Shown here piece after piece: positions 8,359 through 16,347 of a stretch of DNA of 46,964 nucleotides. Origin of the DNA: an uncultured Brevibacillus sp. (GTDB lineage: Bacteria > Bacillota > Bacilli > Brevibacillales > Brevibacillaceae); NCBI RefSeq assembly GCF_947502445.1, contig NZ_CANMZW010000046.1, positions 1-46,964 of the forward strand. The letters run 5' to 3'. The position numbers and the translations under genes are program-made. Within the stretch, counting starts at the first letter, position 1. Each line of letters opens with the position of its first letter. The notes under the pieces are model-generated. The model did no database searches. It was not told the origin of the DNA and saw only the letters and a list, made by a program, of their open reading frames with translations.

Positions 8359-8976
8359 TCAGCCACGAAGAACTGCTCGTACCGGACTCCCATCTGCTTC
8401 TTCAATTTGCAGCGGGAGAGCGATTAGCTCATAGATGCCTGGCTCTACATCCTCCAGACACAATCCTTCTAAAATATGAATATCGTTCTGGTGTAATCCA
8501 TGGTGGGCAGGCAATTCTTTGCTATCCAGCGGGTCTATCGAGGGAACATCTACGCCAATCAACCGAATCCCTTTTTCAGCGAGAAAGGGAGCAAGATCTG
8601 GTCGCAGATAGCAAATCGATTCTGGAAACTGGTCGGGGTCACTCCAGGAGGATGTGCGCAACAACAGACGTGTAATGCCTTTCAGATCAACATTGGCCAA
8701 ATCATCTGCACCGATGCTCGTCCGGCCAGCTACGTCAACGAGTTTGGCTTGACCCACGTACAAGTTCAGATCGAGATCTGTTATTTTTCTGCCTTCGTCG
8801 TCGAAATGAAACGGGGCATCTACGTGAGTTCCCGTGTGGATGCTCATCGTCAGCTTGCCTACATTCACAGAGCCACTATCAGACTTCGGCCAGCTTACTT
8901 CATATTGAAATGGTGTATCGCCTGGCCAGGTTGGCATTCCTCGTTTCAGTGGGCGGGAAATATCGTAAAGTTTCAT
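8359..8976 (-). CDS. kynB: Kynurenine formamidase-like protein (KynB family)
   Basis: 205 residues from the ATG at 8974-8976, which has GAGGAGG upstream; an upstream extension to 9039 would cross the promoter. It begins with the KynB hallmark YDISRPLKRGMPTWPGDTPF and carries the metal-binding motif HTGTHVDAPFH (about residues 50-60). KynB hydrolyses N-formylkynurenine to kynurenine and formate in tryptophan breakdown. No kynA or kynU is adjacent, so the pathway context is not supported locally. The similarity to KynB is good, but the in vivo substrate remains an inference. Confidence 0.75.
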   Translation of the reverse strand: MKLYDISRPLKRGMPTWPGDTPFQYEVSWPKSDSGSVNVGKLTMSIHTGTHVDAPFHFDDEGRKITDLDLNLYVGQAKLVDVAGRTSIGADDLANVDLKGITRLLLRTSSWSDPDQFPESICYLRPDLAPFLAEKGIRLIGVDVPSIDPLDSKELPAHHGLHQNDIHILEGLCLEDVEPGIYELIALPLQIEEADGSPVRAVLRG

Positions 8977-9025
8977 ACGTCCTCCTCTTTGTTTCGTCCA
9001 GAATCTTTCATATAAATATTTCCAG

Positions 9026-9052
9026 ATTATAGAATACAAAGAGGACTGTCAA
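9026..9052 (-). promoter_or_regulatory. Promoter of the kynB-like gene
   Basis: On the minus strand, a perfect TTGACA (9047-9052) and a perfect TATAAT (9026-9031) are separated by 15 bases, two fewer than ideal. The start of transcription would be about 45 bases before the ATG. Confidence 0.55.
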
Positions 9053-9147
9053 TATTCTCTAAATGAAAATGATAGAAGAAGGATTTTTCTACAAGCATCT
9101 CTAATGATCTAAGTAAGACATTGAACCTAAGATAGGAGCGAACCGAA

Positions 9148-10356
9148 TTGCGCGTCATCACTTTATGTGGATCAACCCGATTCAAGAAACAATTTCGTGA
9201 AATGGAAGCGACTCTCACCTTGCAAGGAAACATCGTTCTCAGCGTAGGGTTCTTCGAGCAAAGCGAGGGCATCGCTGTTACCTCCGAGCAGGAAGCGCTG
9301 TTTGAAAAAATTCATGCGAAAAAAATTGACATGGCCGATGAGATTGTGGTCATTGACGTCGGTGGGTACATCGGGAGCAGTACCTCGAAAGAAATCACGT
9401 ATGCCGAGCAGTTGGGAAAACCCATTCGTTATTACTCTATGTTAACCTCCACAGTCCCTTCCACTCAGCGTGTGCAGTCCAGTGAAAAACAGGAAATCAC
9501 TCGGCTGCATGAGCATATTCTCTATCTGCCTGCCAATCATGATACAGATCGCCCGATTCTAGCCGCCATATCTGGCACGGACCGCACGCTCATTATGGAC
9601 GCTGGAAACTCCCCTGCTCATGCCTCCCTTTTTCTTAAGGGGTTGTCAGCATATGAGCTTCCACGTACGGAAATGGTAGTGCTGACACATTGGCACTGGG
9701 ATCATATTTTCGGATTGAGCTATATGCATCTGCCTTCCATCGCACATGTACAAACAAAGTATGAGATGGAAAAACTCGGTGACTTCGCTTGGACAGACGA
9801 GGCCCTTGATCAGCGCGTAGAGGAAGGTATAGAGATTTCCTTTTGCGCGGAGATGATCAAAAAGGAGCTGCCCGGACTTCTCCGCAGTGAGATATCCATT
9901 GTGTCTCCTACCGTTGTTTTTGAGGAGCGACTGGAAATTGATTTGGGGCAGGTCACCTGCATTTTGCAGCACGTAGGTGGCGACCACGCACAAGACTCGA
10001 TTGTTTTGTATGTCAAAGAGGCGAAAACGCTGTTCCTCGGCGATTGCTTGGCACCCGATATTTACGCTCGTGAATGGAGCTATATTCCTGCCGCATTTTT
10101 AGAGCTGATGGACAAGATCGAAGCATTTGATGCAGATACCTATGTAGAATCCCACGGAGCTCCCATGCCGAAGATTCAGTTCCAGCAGGAAATGACCGAG
10201 ATGAAGCAAATGGCTCATGCTGTCATGCTGCATTGTGGCGACAAAGATGCGATTCAAGCTGAATTAGCTGACACCTACACGCGAGCTTGGACACAGTCTG
10301 ATGATCAGCTTCTGGGTTATTTCATGAACGGATACAAGAAGCAAGGGCAAAAGTAG
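9148..10356 (+). CDS. Fusion: nucleoside 2-deoxyribosyltransferase-like domain + metallo-beta-lactamase fold hydrolase
   Basis: 402 residues from a TTG at 9148 with TAGGAG upstream. Residues 1-105 begin VITLCGSTRFK and contain KKIDMADEIVVIDVGGYIGSS, the pattern of small nucleoside 2-deoxyribosyltransferase-like or nucleotide N-glycosidase proteins. Residues 125-390 are a metallo-beta-lactamase fold. It has THWHWDH (about residues 178-184, the HxHxDH zinc motif), GGDHAQDS (about residue 282), LFLGDC (about residue 297) and ESHGAP (about residue 332), so the metal site is complete. Both halves look intact. The function is unknown; a role in nucleotide or modified-base turnover is a guess from the first domain. 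The arsR gene begins 90 bases downstream with its own promoter. Confidence 0.7.
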   Translation: MRVITLCGSTRFKKQFREMEATLTLQGNIVLSVGFFEQSEGIAVTSEQEALFEKIHAKKIDMADEIVVIDVGGYIGSSTSKEITYAEQLGKPIRYYSMLTSTVPSTQRVQSSEKQEITRLHEHILYLPANHDTDRPILAAISGTDRTLIMDAGNSPAHASLFLKGLSAYELPRTEMVVLTHWHWDHIFGLSYMHLPSIAHVQTKYEMEKLGDFAWTDEALDQRVEEGIEISFCAEMIKKELPGLLRSEISIVSPTVVFEERLEIDLGQVTCILQHVGGDHAQDSIVLYVKEAKTLFLGDCLAPDIYAREWSYIPAAFLELMDKIEAFDADTYVESHGAPMPKIQFQQEMTEMKQMAHAVMLHCGDKDAIQAELADTYTRAWTQSDDQLLGYFMNGYKKQGQK

Positions 10357-10380
10357 CTTTCATTATGGCACAAGAAAATC

Positions 10381-10409
10381 TTGCAATATTATGGAAGACC
10401 ACTTATACT
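10381..10409 (+). promoter_or_regulatory. Promoter of the arsR-family gene
   Basis: TTGCAA (10381-10386) and TATACT (10404-10409) are separated by 17 bases. The shared operator begins four bases after the -10, over the expected transcription start, which fits repression. Confidence 0.65.
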
Positions 10410-10412
10410 TTG

Positions 10413-10438
10413 GTTCAAATGATTAAGTTTATTAACGG
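10413..10438. promoter_or_regulatory. ArsR-type operator, copy 1
   Basis: A 26-bp AT-rich site with the core GATTAAGTTTATTAA. It matches 22 of 26 positions with the reverse complement of 10811-10836, in front of the next gene. It overlaps the expected start of the arsR transcript, so the repressor probably controls itself. Confidence 0.6.
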
Positions 10439-10446
10439 AGTGAGCA

Positions 10447-10773
10447 ATGACGAATCCAGCCTGCAATGAAAAAGCCATCGACATCTTTATGAAGCTGAGT
10501 CCTTACTTTCAGGGATTAGGTGATCCGATCCGCCAGCAAATCGTCGCCCTGCTCATAGACAAAGAGAGCATGAATGTCACACAGATCGCTGAGCATATTC
10601 CCATGTCCAGACCAACCGTCTCCCACCATCTGAAAATTTTGAAGCAAGCTGGTCTGCTTCAGGTACAGAAAAAAGGAACGGAGATGTATTATCGGCTGGA
10701 AATTACAGAGGCAATCGGTCTTTTTAAACAGTTGGTGATGTTCGTTGAGGAAGAGTGTTATCCAAGCGAATAA
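10447..10773 (+). CDS. ArsR-family winged-helix transcriptional repressor
   Basis: 108 residues, the normal ArsR length. The helix-turn-helix reads VTQIAEHIPMSRPTVSHHLK (about residues 45-64), followed by the beta-wing segment LLQVQKKGTEMYYRL. No CxC metal-sensing pair is present in the recognition helix; the cysteines are only at residue 5 and near residue 104. It therefore may sense something other than arsenite or cadmium, or respond through an organic ligand. It is followed by its own terminator and then by a gene with the same operator, which makes that gene the likely target. Confidence 0.88.
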   Translation: MTNPACNEKAIDIFMKLSPYFQGLGDPIRQQIVALLIDKESMNVTQIAEHIPMSRPTVSHHLKILKQAGLLQVQKKGTEMYYRLEITEAIGLFKQLVMFVEEECYPSE

Positions 10774-10778
10774 ATAGG

Positions 10779-10801
10779 TAGGGACAGCAGTCCCTATTTT
10801 T
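10779..10801 (+). terminator. Terminator after the arsR-family gene
   Basis: TAGGGAC (10779-10785) pairs with GTCCCTA (10790-10796) around an AGCA loop and is followed by TTTTT. Confidence 0.75.
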
Positions 10802-10810
10802 CGTCACAAT

Positions 10811-10836
10811 CGGTTGATAAACTTAAACATATGAAC
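10811..10836. promoter_or_regulatory. ArsR-type operator, copy 2 (inverted)
   Basis: The reverse complement of this 26-bp site matches 22 of 26 positions of the operator at 10413-10438. The neighbouring inverted repeat TTAAAC (10823-10828) / GTTTAA (10837-10842) overlaps it. It sits 22-47 bases before the ATG of the downstream gene. Confidence 0.6.
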
Positions 10837-10857
10837 GTTTAATCGAAGGAGAAAATC

Positions 10858-11925
10858 ATGCAAACAAAAAAAGTACTTGTTGTAGGTGGCTACGGAACCG
10901 TAGGAAGCCAAATCGCCAAAATCTTGCACGACCGTCATCCTGAAATCGAGCTGCTATTGGGAGGAAGGTCTTCTGAAAAGCCGCTTCCTTTTTCATCAAC
11001 CAGATTAAAATCGGTTTACGTAGACAATACCAAAGCAGATCCTCTCAGCCATTCGCCAGAAGATATATCCTTGATCATCAATTCTGTGAACGATCCCGAC
11101 GATGCCCTGTTACTTGCAGCCGTCAAACGGCAGGTTCCTTTGATCGACATTACACGCTGGACCGAGAGATTTACACGCTCAATCGAACGTCTCAACTCTT
11201 TGGAGGTACGATCGCCTGTCATTCTCTCTTCGGGCTGGATGGGCGGAACTCCGGCTTTATTTGCTAATATTCATTCGTCTGATCTGCGTGATGTCTCGAT
11301 ACATATGCATGCCCTGTATTCCCTTCAGGACAAGGCGGGTCCGGATTCTACCGCGTACATGGACCGTATGACGATACCCTTTGACATAACAACACCAACA
11401 GGTGTAAGAACGGTCAAACCGATGACTGAGCCTCTTCCCGTCACATTTCCAAACGGCTTCAAAACGAAATGCTACCGTCTCGACACTCCCGATCATGTGA
11501 CACTGGTAAGTGCACCAAACGTCGTCCAAGCCGACTTTCGGATCGCCTTCGACCATACATTATCTACCTTCGCGCTCTCCACTCTGGTGCAAAGTGGGCT
11601 ATGGAAGCTGCTCAGCAAACGCGCGCGCCAAAGCATCCTATACAATCCAGGGAAAGGTGCTGCTCACCATGTCGTCGTCCAAATAGAAGGCCGTGATCTG
11701 CATAACAGAATCGTGAAACGTCAGGTCGGCATTACCGATCCAAAAGGGCAGACTCACTTAACTGCGATGGGAGCAGCTATTCAAGCACAAAGAATACTGG
11801 CAAAGGACAGTCAGTTCACGCCGACCGGGGGAATTTATTTTCCGGAGGACTTGGTTCATACTCACCTGAGCCGATCTGATATTGAATCATTCTATCAATC
11901 CGAGGGTGTGCAATTACACGTCTAA
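10858..11925 (+). CDS. Saccharopine dehydrogenase-like NAD(P)-binding protein
   Basis: 355 residues. The start VLVVGGYGTVGSQIAK is a classic GxGxxG Rossmann loop, and LLLGGRSSE ends the second strand, which suggests NADP(H). SSGWMGGTPALFAN (about residues 122-135) resembles the saccharopine-dehydrogenase NADP-binding family. The substrate is unknown. The ATG at 10858 has AAGGAG upstream. The arsR operator in front of it suggests induction by the ligand of the upstream repressor, perhaps a toxic or signalling small molecule. It is only distantly related to the other saccharopine-dehydrogenase-like gene at 7064-8266. Confidence 0.75.
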   Translation: MQTKKVLVVGGYGTVGSQIAKILHDRHPEIELLLGGRSSEKPLPFSSTRLKSVYVDNTKADPLSHSPEDISLIINSVNDPDDALLLAAVKRQVPLIDITRWTERFTRSIERLNSLEVRSPVILSSGWMGGTPALFANIHSSDLRDVSIHMHALYSLQDKAGPDSTAYMDRMTIPFDITTPTGVRTVKPMTEPLPVTFPNGFKTKCYRLDTPDHVTLVSAPNVVQADFRIAFDHTLSTFALSTLVQSGLWKLLSKRARQSILYNPGKGAAHHVVVQIEGRDLHNRIVKRQVGITDPKGQTHLTAMGAAIQAQRILAKDSQFTPTGGIYFPEDLVHTHLSRSDIESFYQSEGVQLHV

Positions 11926-12255
11926 ACGATCCTAGGCAAGATTCGCAGACCAAAGTATTAGACCTAGACTGGGGTCACTTTGAACTCACAGGCAGTTTAA
12001 CGTAGTGACGAGATAAAATAATAATTCGGATTTTCGCGATATTTAAAACGGCAACTATTATAATCAGGCCATCCTCTAGAGGATGGCCTATTATGATTGT
12101 CATAATTATTCGCAAGTAGGCTGCCGCGTCACGACCACTAGTACAGAATTTACTTGCTGGTTAGACAATTTCGAGGGTACTTTACTTTTTGGTCTAAGTG
12201 GTTTTAATTACGGTATACAAACTAATGAACGTCATCGTTAAAAATGTGTCATTTT
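11926..12255. other. Gene-free gap with several inverted repeats
   Basis: About 330 bases between convergent genes with no ORF that I can support. It holds a two-part hairpin at 11951-11982 (CAAAGT/ACTTTG enclosing GACC/GGTC), a perfect 24-bp palindrome at 12066-12089, and an inverted pair GCAAGTA (12112-12118) / TACTTGC (12151-12157). The 3' part is AT-rich. It could be a decayed insertion, but there is no direct proof. Confidence 0.4.
12060..12094. repeat. Perfect 24-bp palindrome with AT flanks
   Basis: AGGCCATCCTCT at 12066-12077 is followed directly by its reverse complement to 12089. Flanking ATAAT and ATTAT extend the symmetry with one unpaired base. As RNA it would form a stem with almost no loop and no clear T-run. 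It may be a two-way terminator between the convergent genes or a protein-binding site. Confidence 0.5.
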
Positions 12256-12720
12256 TTATTTTTTTAGCTTCAAAGTCTCATTCAGGAGAATATCCCGGCT
12301 CCTTTCAAAAAAGTCAAAGAGGAACTTGATTTGTTCATTATCATACTGCTCAAGCATCTCTTTCATCGAATGTCCGAACGATTGCAAATGCGACATGATT
12401 TCGCTCTCCGCCTTTTTCGTGTGGACGCGGACCATCACTTTTCTGCGATCTTCCTGATCCTTTTCACGGAACACATAACCCGCTTTTTCTAGGCGGTCTA
12501 TGACTCCTGTAACCGTTCCTGTCGTCAGCCCCGTCAAATCCGAAAGTTTCCCCGCCGTTATCGGTTGATTCCGCAATATAATGTCCAAGCATTTATGGTC
12601 CGTCGAGTTCAATCCGAGCCTTTCGGCCACGGCTTGGTGAAACAAAATAGTATCCGTACTAAAATGCCGCAACTGTTCATTGAAAATATGGAGCAGATTT
12701 TCCCTTTCGCTTGTTGACAC
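12256..12720 (-). CDS. MarR-family transcriptional regulator
   Basis: 154 residues from a GTG at 12718-12720 with AGGGG upstream. The winged helix reads ITAGKLSDLTGLTTGTVTGV (about residues 54-73), followed by the wing VFREKDQEDRRKVMVRV with the DxR motif typical of MarR proteins. No reactive cysteine is visible, so it is probably not an OhrR-type oxidant sensor. It is divergent from the DUF2269-like membrane protein, with twin palindromes between them. It probably represses both itself and that gene. Confidence 0.88.
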   Translation of the reverse strand: MSTSERENLLHIFNEQLRHFSTDTILFHQAVAERLGLNSTDHKCLDIILRNQPITAGKLSDLTGLTTGTVTGVIDRLEKAGYVFREKDQEDRRKVMVRVHTKKAESEIMSHLQSFGHSMKEMLEQYDNEQIKFLFDFFERSRDILLNETLKLKK

Positions 12721-12747
12721 AAGAAGATCCCCCTGTTTATAATTATC

Positions 12748-12784
12748 TTATCTCGCGAGATAAATTGTTTATTTCGGGAGATAA
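12748..12784. promoter_or_regulatory. Twin MarR-type operator
   Basis: TTATCTCGCGAGATAA (12748-12763) is a perfect 16-bp palindrome. TTATTTCGGGAGATAA (12769-12784) matches it at 14 of 16 positions. The copies are 21 bp apart, two helical turns, so two dimers would bind the same DNA face between the divergent genes. Confidence 0.7.
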
Positions 12785-12839
12785 ATTTCATGGACCCATT
12801 ATATCACTTTTCGGCTGGCCGAAAAAAGGAGTGTAAGGC

Positions 12840-13367
12840 ATGTCCAGAAAACTAGCGCAAAATCAAAAAAGCTGGTGGCTCATTTCTCATCTGCTGTTTA
12901 CCGCGATGTGGATCGGTGGAGGCTTTACCCAGATTGTAATGATTGTTCTGATTCACCTGACGTCGAGCGGAGAGTTCCTGTACGCTGCTCATTCTTTCAT
13001 GCATATTTTTGACCTGGCTCTCATTATTCCAGGAGCATTAGGAGTCGTTATTACGGGGATTGTCCTGTCAATGCGGACACATTGGGGGTTAACCAAATAT
13101 TATTGGATTATTTCTAAAGAAGTGATCGCATTGATACTTATCGCATCAGGAGGTGTACTGAACATTTGGGTTCAGGATGCAATTACTATTACGTTAACTG
13201 AACGTCTGAATACTCTTAACAACACTGCTTATTTGCATGACCGGCTTATGCTTTTGCTTTTCGGTGCAGGCCAATTAATTTTACTGGTAACCGTAGTGTT
13301 GATATCGGTCAAAAAGCCTTGGGGCAAGCGAAAAAGCAAATCGCTTACCGAAGCTGGGAGCCAATGA
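12840..13367 (+). CDS. Four-helix membrane protein, DUF2269-like
   Basis: 175 residues with four hydrophobic segments at about 13-38, 50-76, 90-112 and 130-155, and a lysine-rich tail. The spacing and the first-helix histidine (ISHLLFTAMWIGGG), together with HSFMHIFDLALIIPG in the second, resemble the DUF2269 family of predicted integral membrane proteins, whose function is unknown. The ATG has AAAGGAG upstream. Its control by the divergent MarR repressor suggests a response to a small aromatic or toxic compound; this is inference. Confidence 0.65.
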   Translation: MSRKLAQNQKSWWLISHLLFTAMWIGGGFTQIVMIVLIHLTSSGEFLYAAHSFMHIFDLALIIPGALGVVITGIVLSMRTHWGLTKYYWIISKEVIALILIASGGVLNIWVQDAITITLTERLNTLNNTAYLHDRLMLLLFGAGQLILLVTVVLISVKKPWGKRKSKSLTEAGSQ

Positions 13368-13470
13368 TCAATTCGTATAGTTGTCTTGGGTATGTCAATA
13401 GTGAATTACCATGTACACAACAAATAAGTCAGTCTAGCACTAATTTTCAAAATATGTAGTGAAGTAGAAG

Positions 13471-13508
13471 ACCGGAACTCCTTTTACCATTAGGGGTTCC
13501 GGTTTTAG
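13471..13508 (+). terminator. Terminator after the DUF2269-like gene
   Basis: ACCGGAACTCC (13471-13481) pairs with GGGGTTCCGGT (13493-13503, one wobble) and is followed by TTT. It also lies just past the 3' end of the leftward MFS gene, so it may act on both strands. Confidence 0.7.
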
Positions 13509-13548
13509 ATCGCTTTACTGAGTGGCGATAACCAGCCACCAGGCTTTA

Positions 13549-14835
13549 TTAGTCCAATTCTACATCTTTTGTCTCTGGCACCATTGTCAGCATAACCAAG
13601 AGACCGATTGGGTAGACGAGGAATACTAACGACATCGCTCCCATGATATTTCCACCAACACTAAGCATCCCGATGATGGCTGGTCCAAAGCCTGCCAGGC
13701 CGCGGCCTGTACCAAAAATAAAGTTTTCCGCTGTGGAACGTGCCTCTGCCGGGTAGTTTTCCGCAAGCACTGCGCCAAAGCCGCCCATCATTCCGTTTAC
13801 AAAGAACCCTAGGAGGGCGCTCCCCCACAATAGTACCGCTTCATCTTTAAAGACGAAGAAGTAGAGAATACAAGCCACCGTACCACCGATGTAGTAAATC
13901 GAAAACGTCTTTTTGCGACCGATTTTATCGGCGAGAATACCGAACACCATAATTCCGATCAGCATTCCGATCGTGGAAATCAGCATCCAGCCACTTGCTT
14001 TAGCCAAGGTGTATCCGTATTTTTGAGCGAGCACGGTTGGCATCCATGAAAAGATGCCATAGTAACCGAAGTTTTGAATAAAGGACATGATGATGAGTCC
14101 GATCGTTGCAATAGTCAGCTTTTTGGTTGCAAAAAGTTTACGTAGAGGGAACGTAGTCATCTGCTTCAAAGCTTTTTCTTCATCAGCCGTAAGCGTTCCT
14201 TCTGCTGCCTTTTTCTGTAGGTACTTTTTGTATTCGTTTTTGCTTTTCCAAATTTCTGGCTCCTTCAGACCAAAGCGCGCATAAGCGGCAAGCAGTGCAG
14301 GCAAAAGTCCAAACAGAAAGACTGCACGCCATCCAAAAGTCGGAACAATAATAGCTGGCAATACCGAGGCAGCGAGTACACCAAGCTGCCATCCGAGTGC
14401 TACACCCGAAGTCGCTTTGGCCCGTTGCTTTTTAGACCATGTCTCCGTAACTACCGCCATCCCGATTCCAAATTCACCACCGACACCCAAGCCAACCAAA
14501 AAGCGAAGAATCATCAGATGCGCATAGTCGGTTGCGAAGTAAGTTAATGCAGTAGCAATGGAAAAAAGTAAAATCGTTAACGTGAAAATACGAATGCGTC
14601 CGTAAATATCCGCGAGAAAACCAAATAAATAAGAACCAATCAAAATACCAATTGTCGTAACTAGAGTCAGATTTCCTGCTTGGACAGGAGATAAACCGAA
14701 TTCATCGATAATAAAAACGAGTACAAAAGCTAATAAAAGCATGTCCAAGCCTTCTGCTGCATACCCCAGTATGGACCCGACAAGTGTTTTGACCTGTGTT
14801 GATTTTGTTTCTTCTACATGATTCGTTTTTTGCAC
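13549..14835 (-). CDS. MFS transporter (metabolite:H+ symporter type)
   Basis: 428 residues from a GTG at 14833-14835 with GAGAGGAG upstream. It has twelve predicted membrane segments. The first MFS loop motif is GFLADIYGRIRIF (about residues 72-84), and RFLVGLGVGGEFGIGMAVVTE (about residues 110-130) is the segment shared by the aromatic acid and sialate-type symporters. A second GILADKIGRKKT loop lies in the C-terminal half, and a charged cytoplasmic linker rich in Lys and Glu lies near residue 200. It probably imports an organic acid; the substrate is not readable. It lies downstream of the pyr operon but behind that operon's terminator. Confidence 0.85.
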   Translation of the reverse strand: MQKTNHVEETKSTQVKTLVGSILGYAAEGLDMLLLAFVLVFIIDEFGLSPVQAGNLTLVTTIGILIGSYLFGFLADIYGRIRIFTLTILLFSIATALTYFATDYAHLMILRFLVGLGVGGEFGIGMAVVTETWSKKQRAKATSGVALGWQLGVLAASVLPAIIVPTFGWRAVFLFGLLPALLAAYARFGLKEPEIWKSKNEYKKYLQKKAAEGTLTADEEKALKQMTTFPLRKLFATKKLTIATIGLIIMSFIQNFGYYGIFSWMPTVLAQKYGYTLAKASGWMLISTIGMLIGIMVFGILADKIGRKKTFSIYYIGGTVACILYFFVFKDEAVLLWGSALLGFFVNGMMGGFGAVLAENYPAEARSTAENFIFGTGRGLAGFGPAIIGMLSVGGNIMGAMSLVFLVYPIGLLVMLTMVPETKDVELD

Positions 14836-14884
14836 AAAAGTACTCCTCTCGCTGTCTGAAAATCAGTTGAAATTCTATCTGTTC

Positions 14885-14927
14885 CAAAAAAGAGTGGAAA
14901 CGATGTTTATATCGTATCCACCTCTTT
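14885..14927 (-). terminator. Terminator of the pyr operon
   Basis: On the minus strand, a stem AAGAG(G)TGGA ... TCCACTCTT with an inner ACGAT/ATCGT pairing is followed by TTTTTT. It separates pyrE from the MFS gene. Confidence 0.75.
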
Positions 14928-14947
14928 GAAGCCAGCCTATTTCGTTT

Positions 14948-15583
14948 TTATTCAAAAAAAGTACGTGGGGATTTGCGCCATTCTCCCAAAATTTTCTCCT
15001 GCTCGGAAGTGATGACACCCTGTTCGGTTGCCGCCTCCAGCAGCGCTGTATAATTGGAAATCGTTGTGCAAGGCACGCCCGCTTCGGCAAACAAAGCTTC
15101 TGCGTCTGGGAATTGATAGCTGAAGATCGCTACGACTCCGAGAACTTCCCCGCCCTCTGCTTGGACAGCTTGAGCTGCTTTAAGCGAGCTGCCTCCTGTA
15201 GAAATCAGATCTTCGATAACCACTACTTTTTGACCAGCAGTCAAAGCACCCTCAATCTGATTTTGACGACCGTGACCTTTTGCCTTGTCACGCACATAAA
15301 TCATCGGCAGATCAAGCAGCTCGGCTACCCATGCAGCATGTGGGATACCAGCTGTCGCTGTACCCGCAACTACCTCTGCTTGTGGATAGCGCTCTCGAAT
15401 CAGCTCGGCAAATGCACGAGCGATTTCGCGACGAACCTGTGGGTGAGACATGGTGATTCGATTATCGCAATAAATAGGAGATTTAATTCCGGATGTCCAT
15501 GTAAAAGGTTGATCTGGTCGCAGATGAACAGCACCGATCGAAAGCAAGCTGCCCGCGATGCTTTTCGCAATCGTATTCGTCAT
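14948..15583 (-). CDS. pyrE: Orotate phosphoribosyltransferase
   Basis: 211 residues from the ATG at 15581-15583, which has GGAGGG nine bases upstream; an ATG at 15610 overlapping the pyrF stop lacks such a site. The PRPP-binding loop is VVVIEDLISTGGSS (about residues 117-130), and KGHGRQNQIEG is the flexible catalytic loop. The enzyme joins orotate to PRPP to form orotidine 5'-phosphate. It is the last gene of the pyr operon, as in Bacillus. Confidence 0.95.
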   Translation of the reverse strand: MTNTIAKSIAGSLLSIGAVHLRPDQPFTWTSGIKSPIYCDNRITMSHPQVRREIARAFAELIRERYPQAEVVAGTATAGIPHAAWVAELLDLPMIYVRDKAKGHGRQNQIEGALTAGQKVVVIEDLISTGGSSLKAAQAVQAEGGEVLGVVAIFSYQFPDAEALFAEAGVPCTTISNYTALLEAATEQGVITSEQEKILGEWRKSPRTFFE

Positions 15584-15609
15584 TTTGATTCTTCCCTCCA
15601 GGTGATTCA

Positions 15610-16347
15610 TTATTTTCGATCCGCTTCTACTGCTTGCACGATACTTTGCCAGGTAGCCACTGGATCTTTTGCATTCGTAATCGCACGACCAATCACGAGA
15701 TAATCGCTGCCCAAACGGAAAGCCTCTTCTGGTGTTGTAATTCGCGTTTGATCTCCTTGGTCAGCCCCGATTGGGCGAATTCCAGGTGTCACGGTTACGA
15801 ATGCGTCACCTGCTGCCTTTTTAATCATAGGAACCTCGAGGGGGGAAGCGACAACCCCGTCCAAACCAGCCTGCTTTGTCATCATGGCATAGTGCACGAC
15901 CACGTCTTCAACTGAGCCTGGAATCATCAATTCCTGGTTCATCGTCCGCAGTCCAGTAGATGTAAGCATGGTGACCCCGATCAGGATGGGACGAGCAGCA
16001 CCAGCTGCCGTCCCTTGCTCCAAACCTTCTCTCGCCGCTGCCATCATCGCTACGCCGCCAGCAGCATGGACATTCACCATGTCTGCTCCCAGACGAGCGA
16101 GGCTTCTCATCGCACCCTTGGCCGTATTCGGGATATCGTGTACCTTTAGGTCAAGAAATACCTTCAGTCCCTTTTCCTTCAGATAGGATACGATGGCTGG
16201 TCCTTCTGCATAAGCGAGCTCCATGCCTACTTTTACATAGCGGATATGCCCTTCTAATGGCTCCAAGCACTGCTTGATCTCTTCCAGTGTAGAAAAGTCG
16301 AGCGCAACGATCATGCGCTCACGAATATCAATGGTTTGTGGTTGCAC
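15610..16347 (-). CDS. pyrF: Orotidine 5'-phosphate decarboxylase
   Basis: 245 residues from a GTG at 16345-16347 with GAGGAGAG upstream. The catalytic D-x-K-x-x-D motif is DLKVHDIPNTAKGA (about residues 66-79), and the C-terminal phosphate-binding part is VTPGIRP...DYLVIGRAIT. It removes CO2 from OMP to give UMP. It starts 39 bases after carB; in B. subtilis pyrK and pyrD lie between these two genes. Confidence 0.95.
   Translation of the reverse strand: MQPQTIDIRERMIVALDFSTLEEIKQCLEPLEGHIRYVKVGMELAYAEGPAIVSYLKEKGLKVFLDLKVHDIPNTAKGAMRSLARLGADMVNVHAAGGVAMMAAAREGLEQGTAAGAARPILIGVTMLTSTGLRTMNQELMIPGSVEDVVVHYAMMTKQAGLDGVVASPLEVPMIKKAAGDAFVTVTPGIRPIGADQGDQTRITTPEEAFRLGSDYLVIGRAITNAKDPVATWQSIVQAVEADRK

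Noticed and set aside
9646..9993. 115-residue minus-strand frame opposite the fusion gene
   Set aside because: Antisense to the metallo-beta-lactamase domain; no sign of coding.
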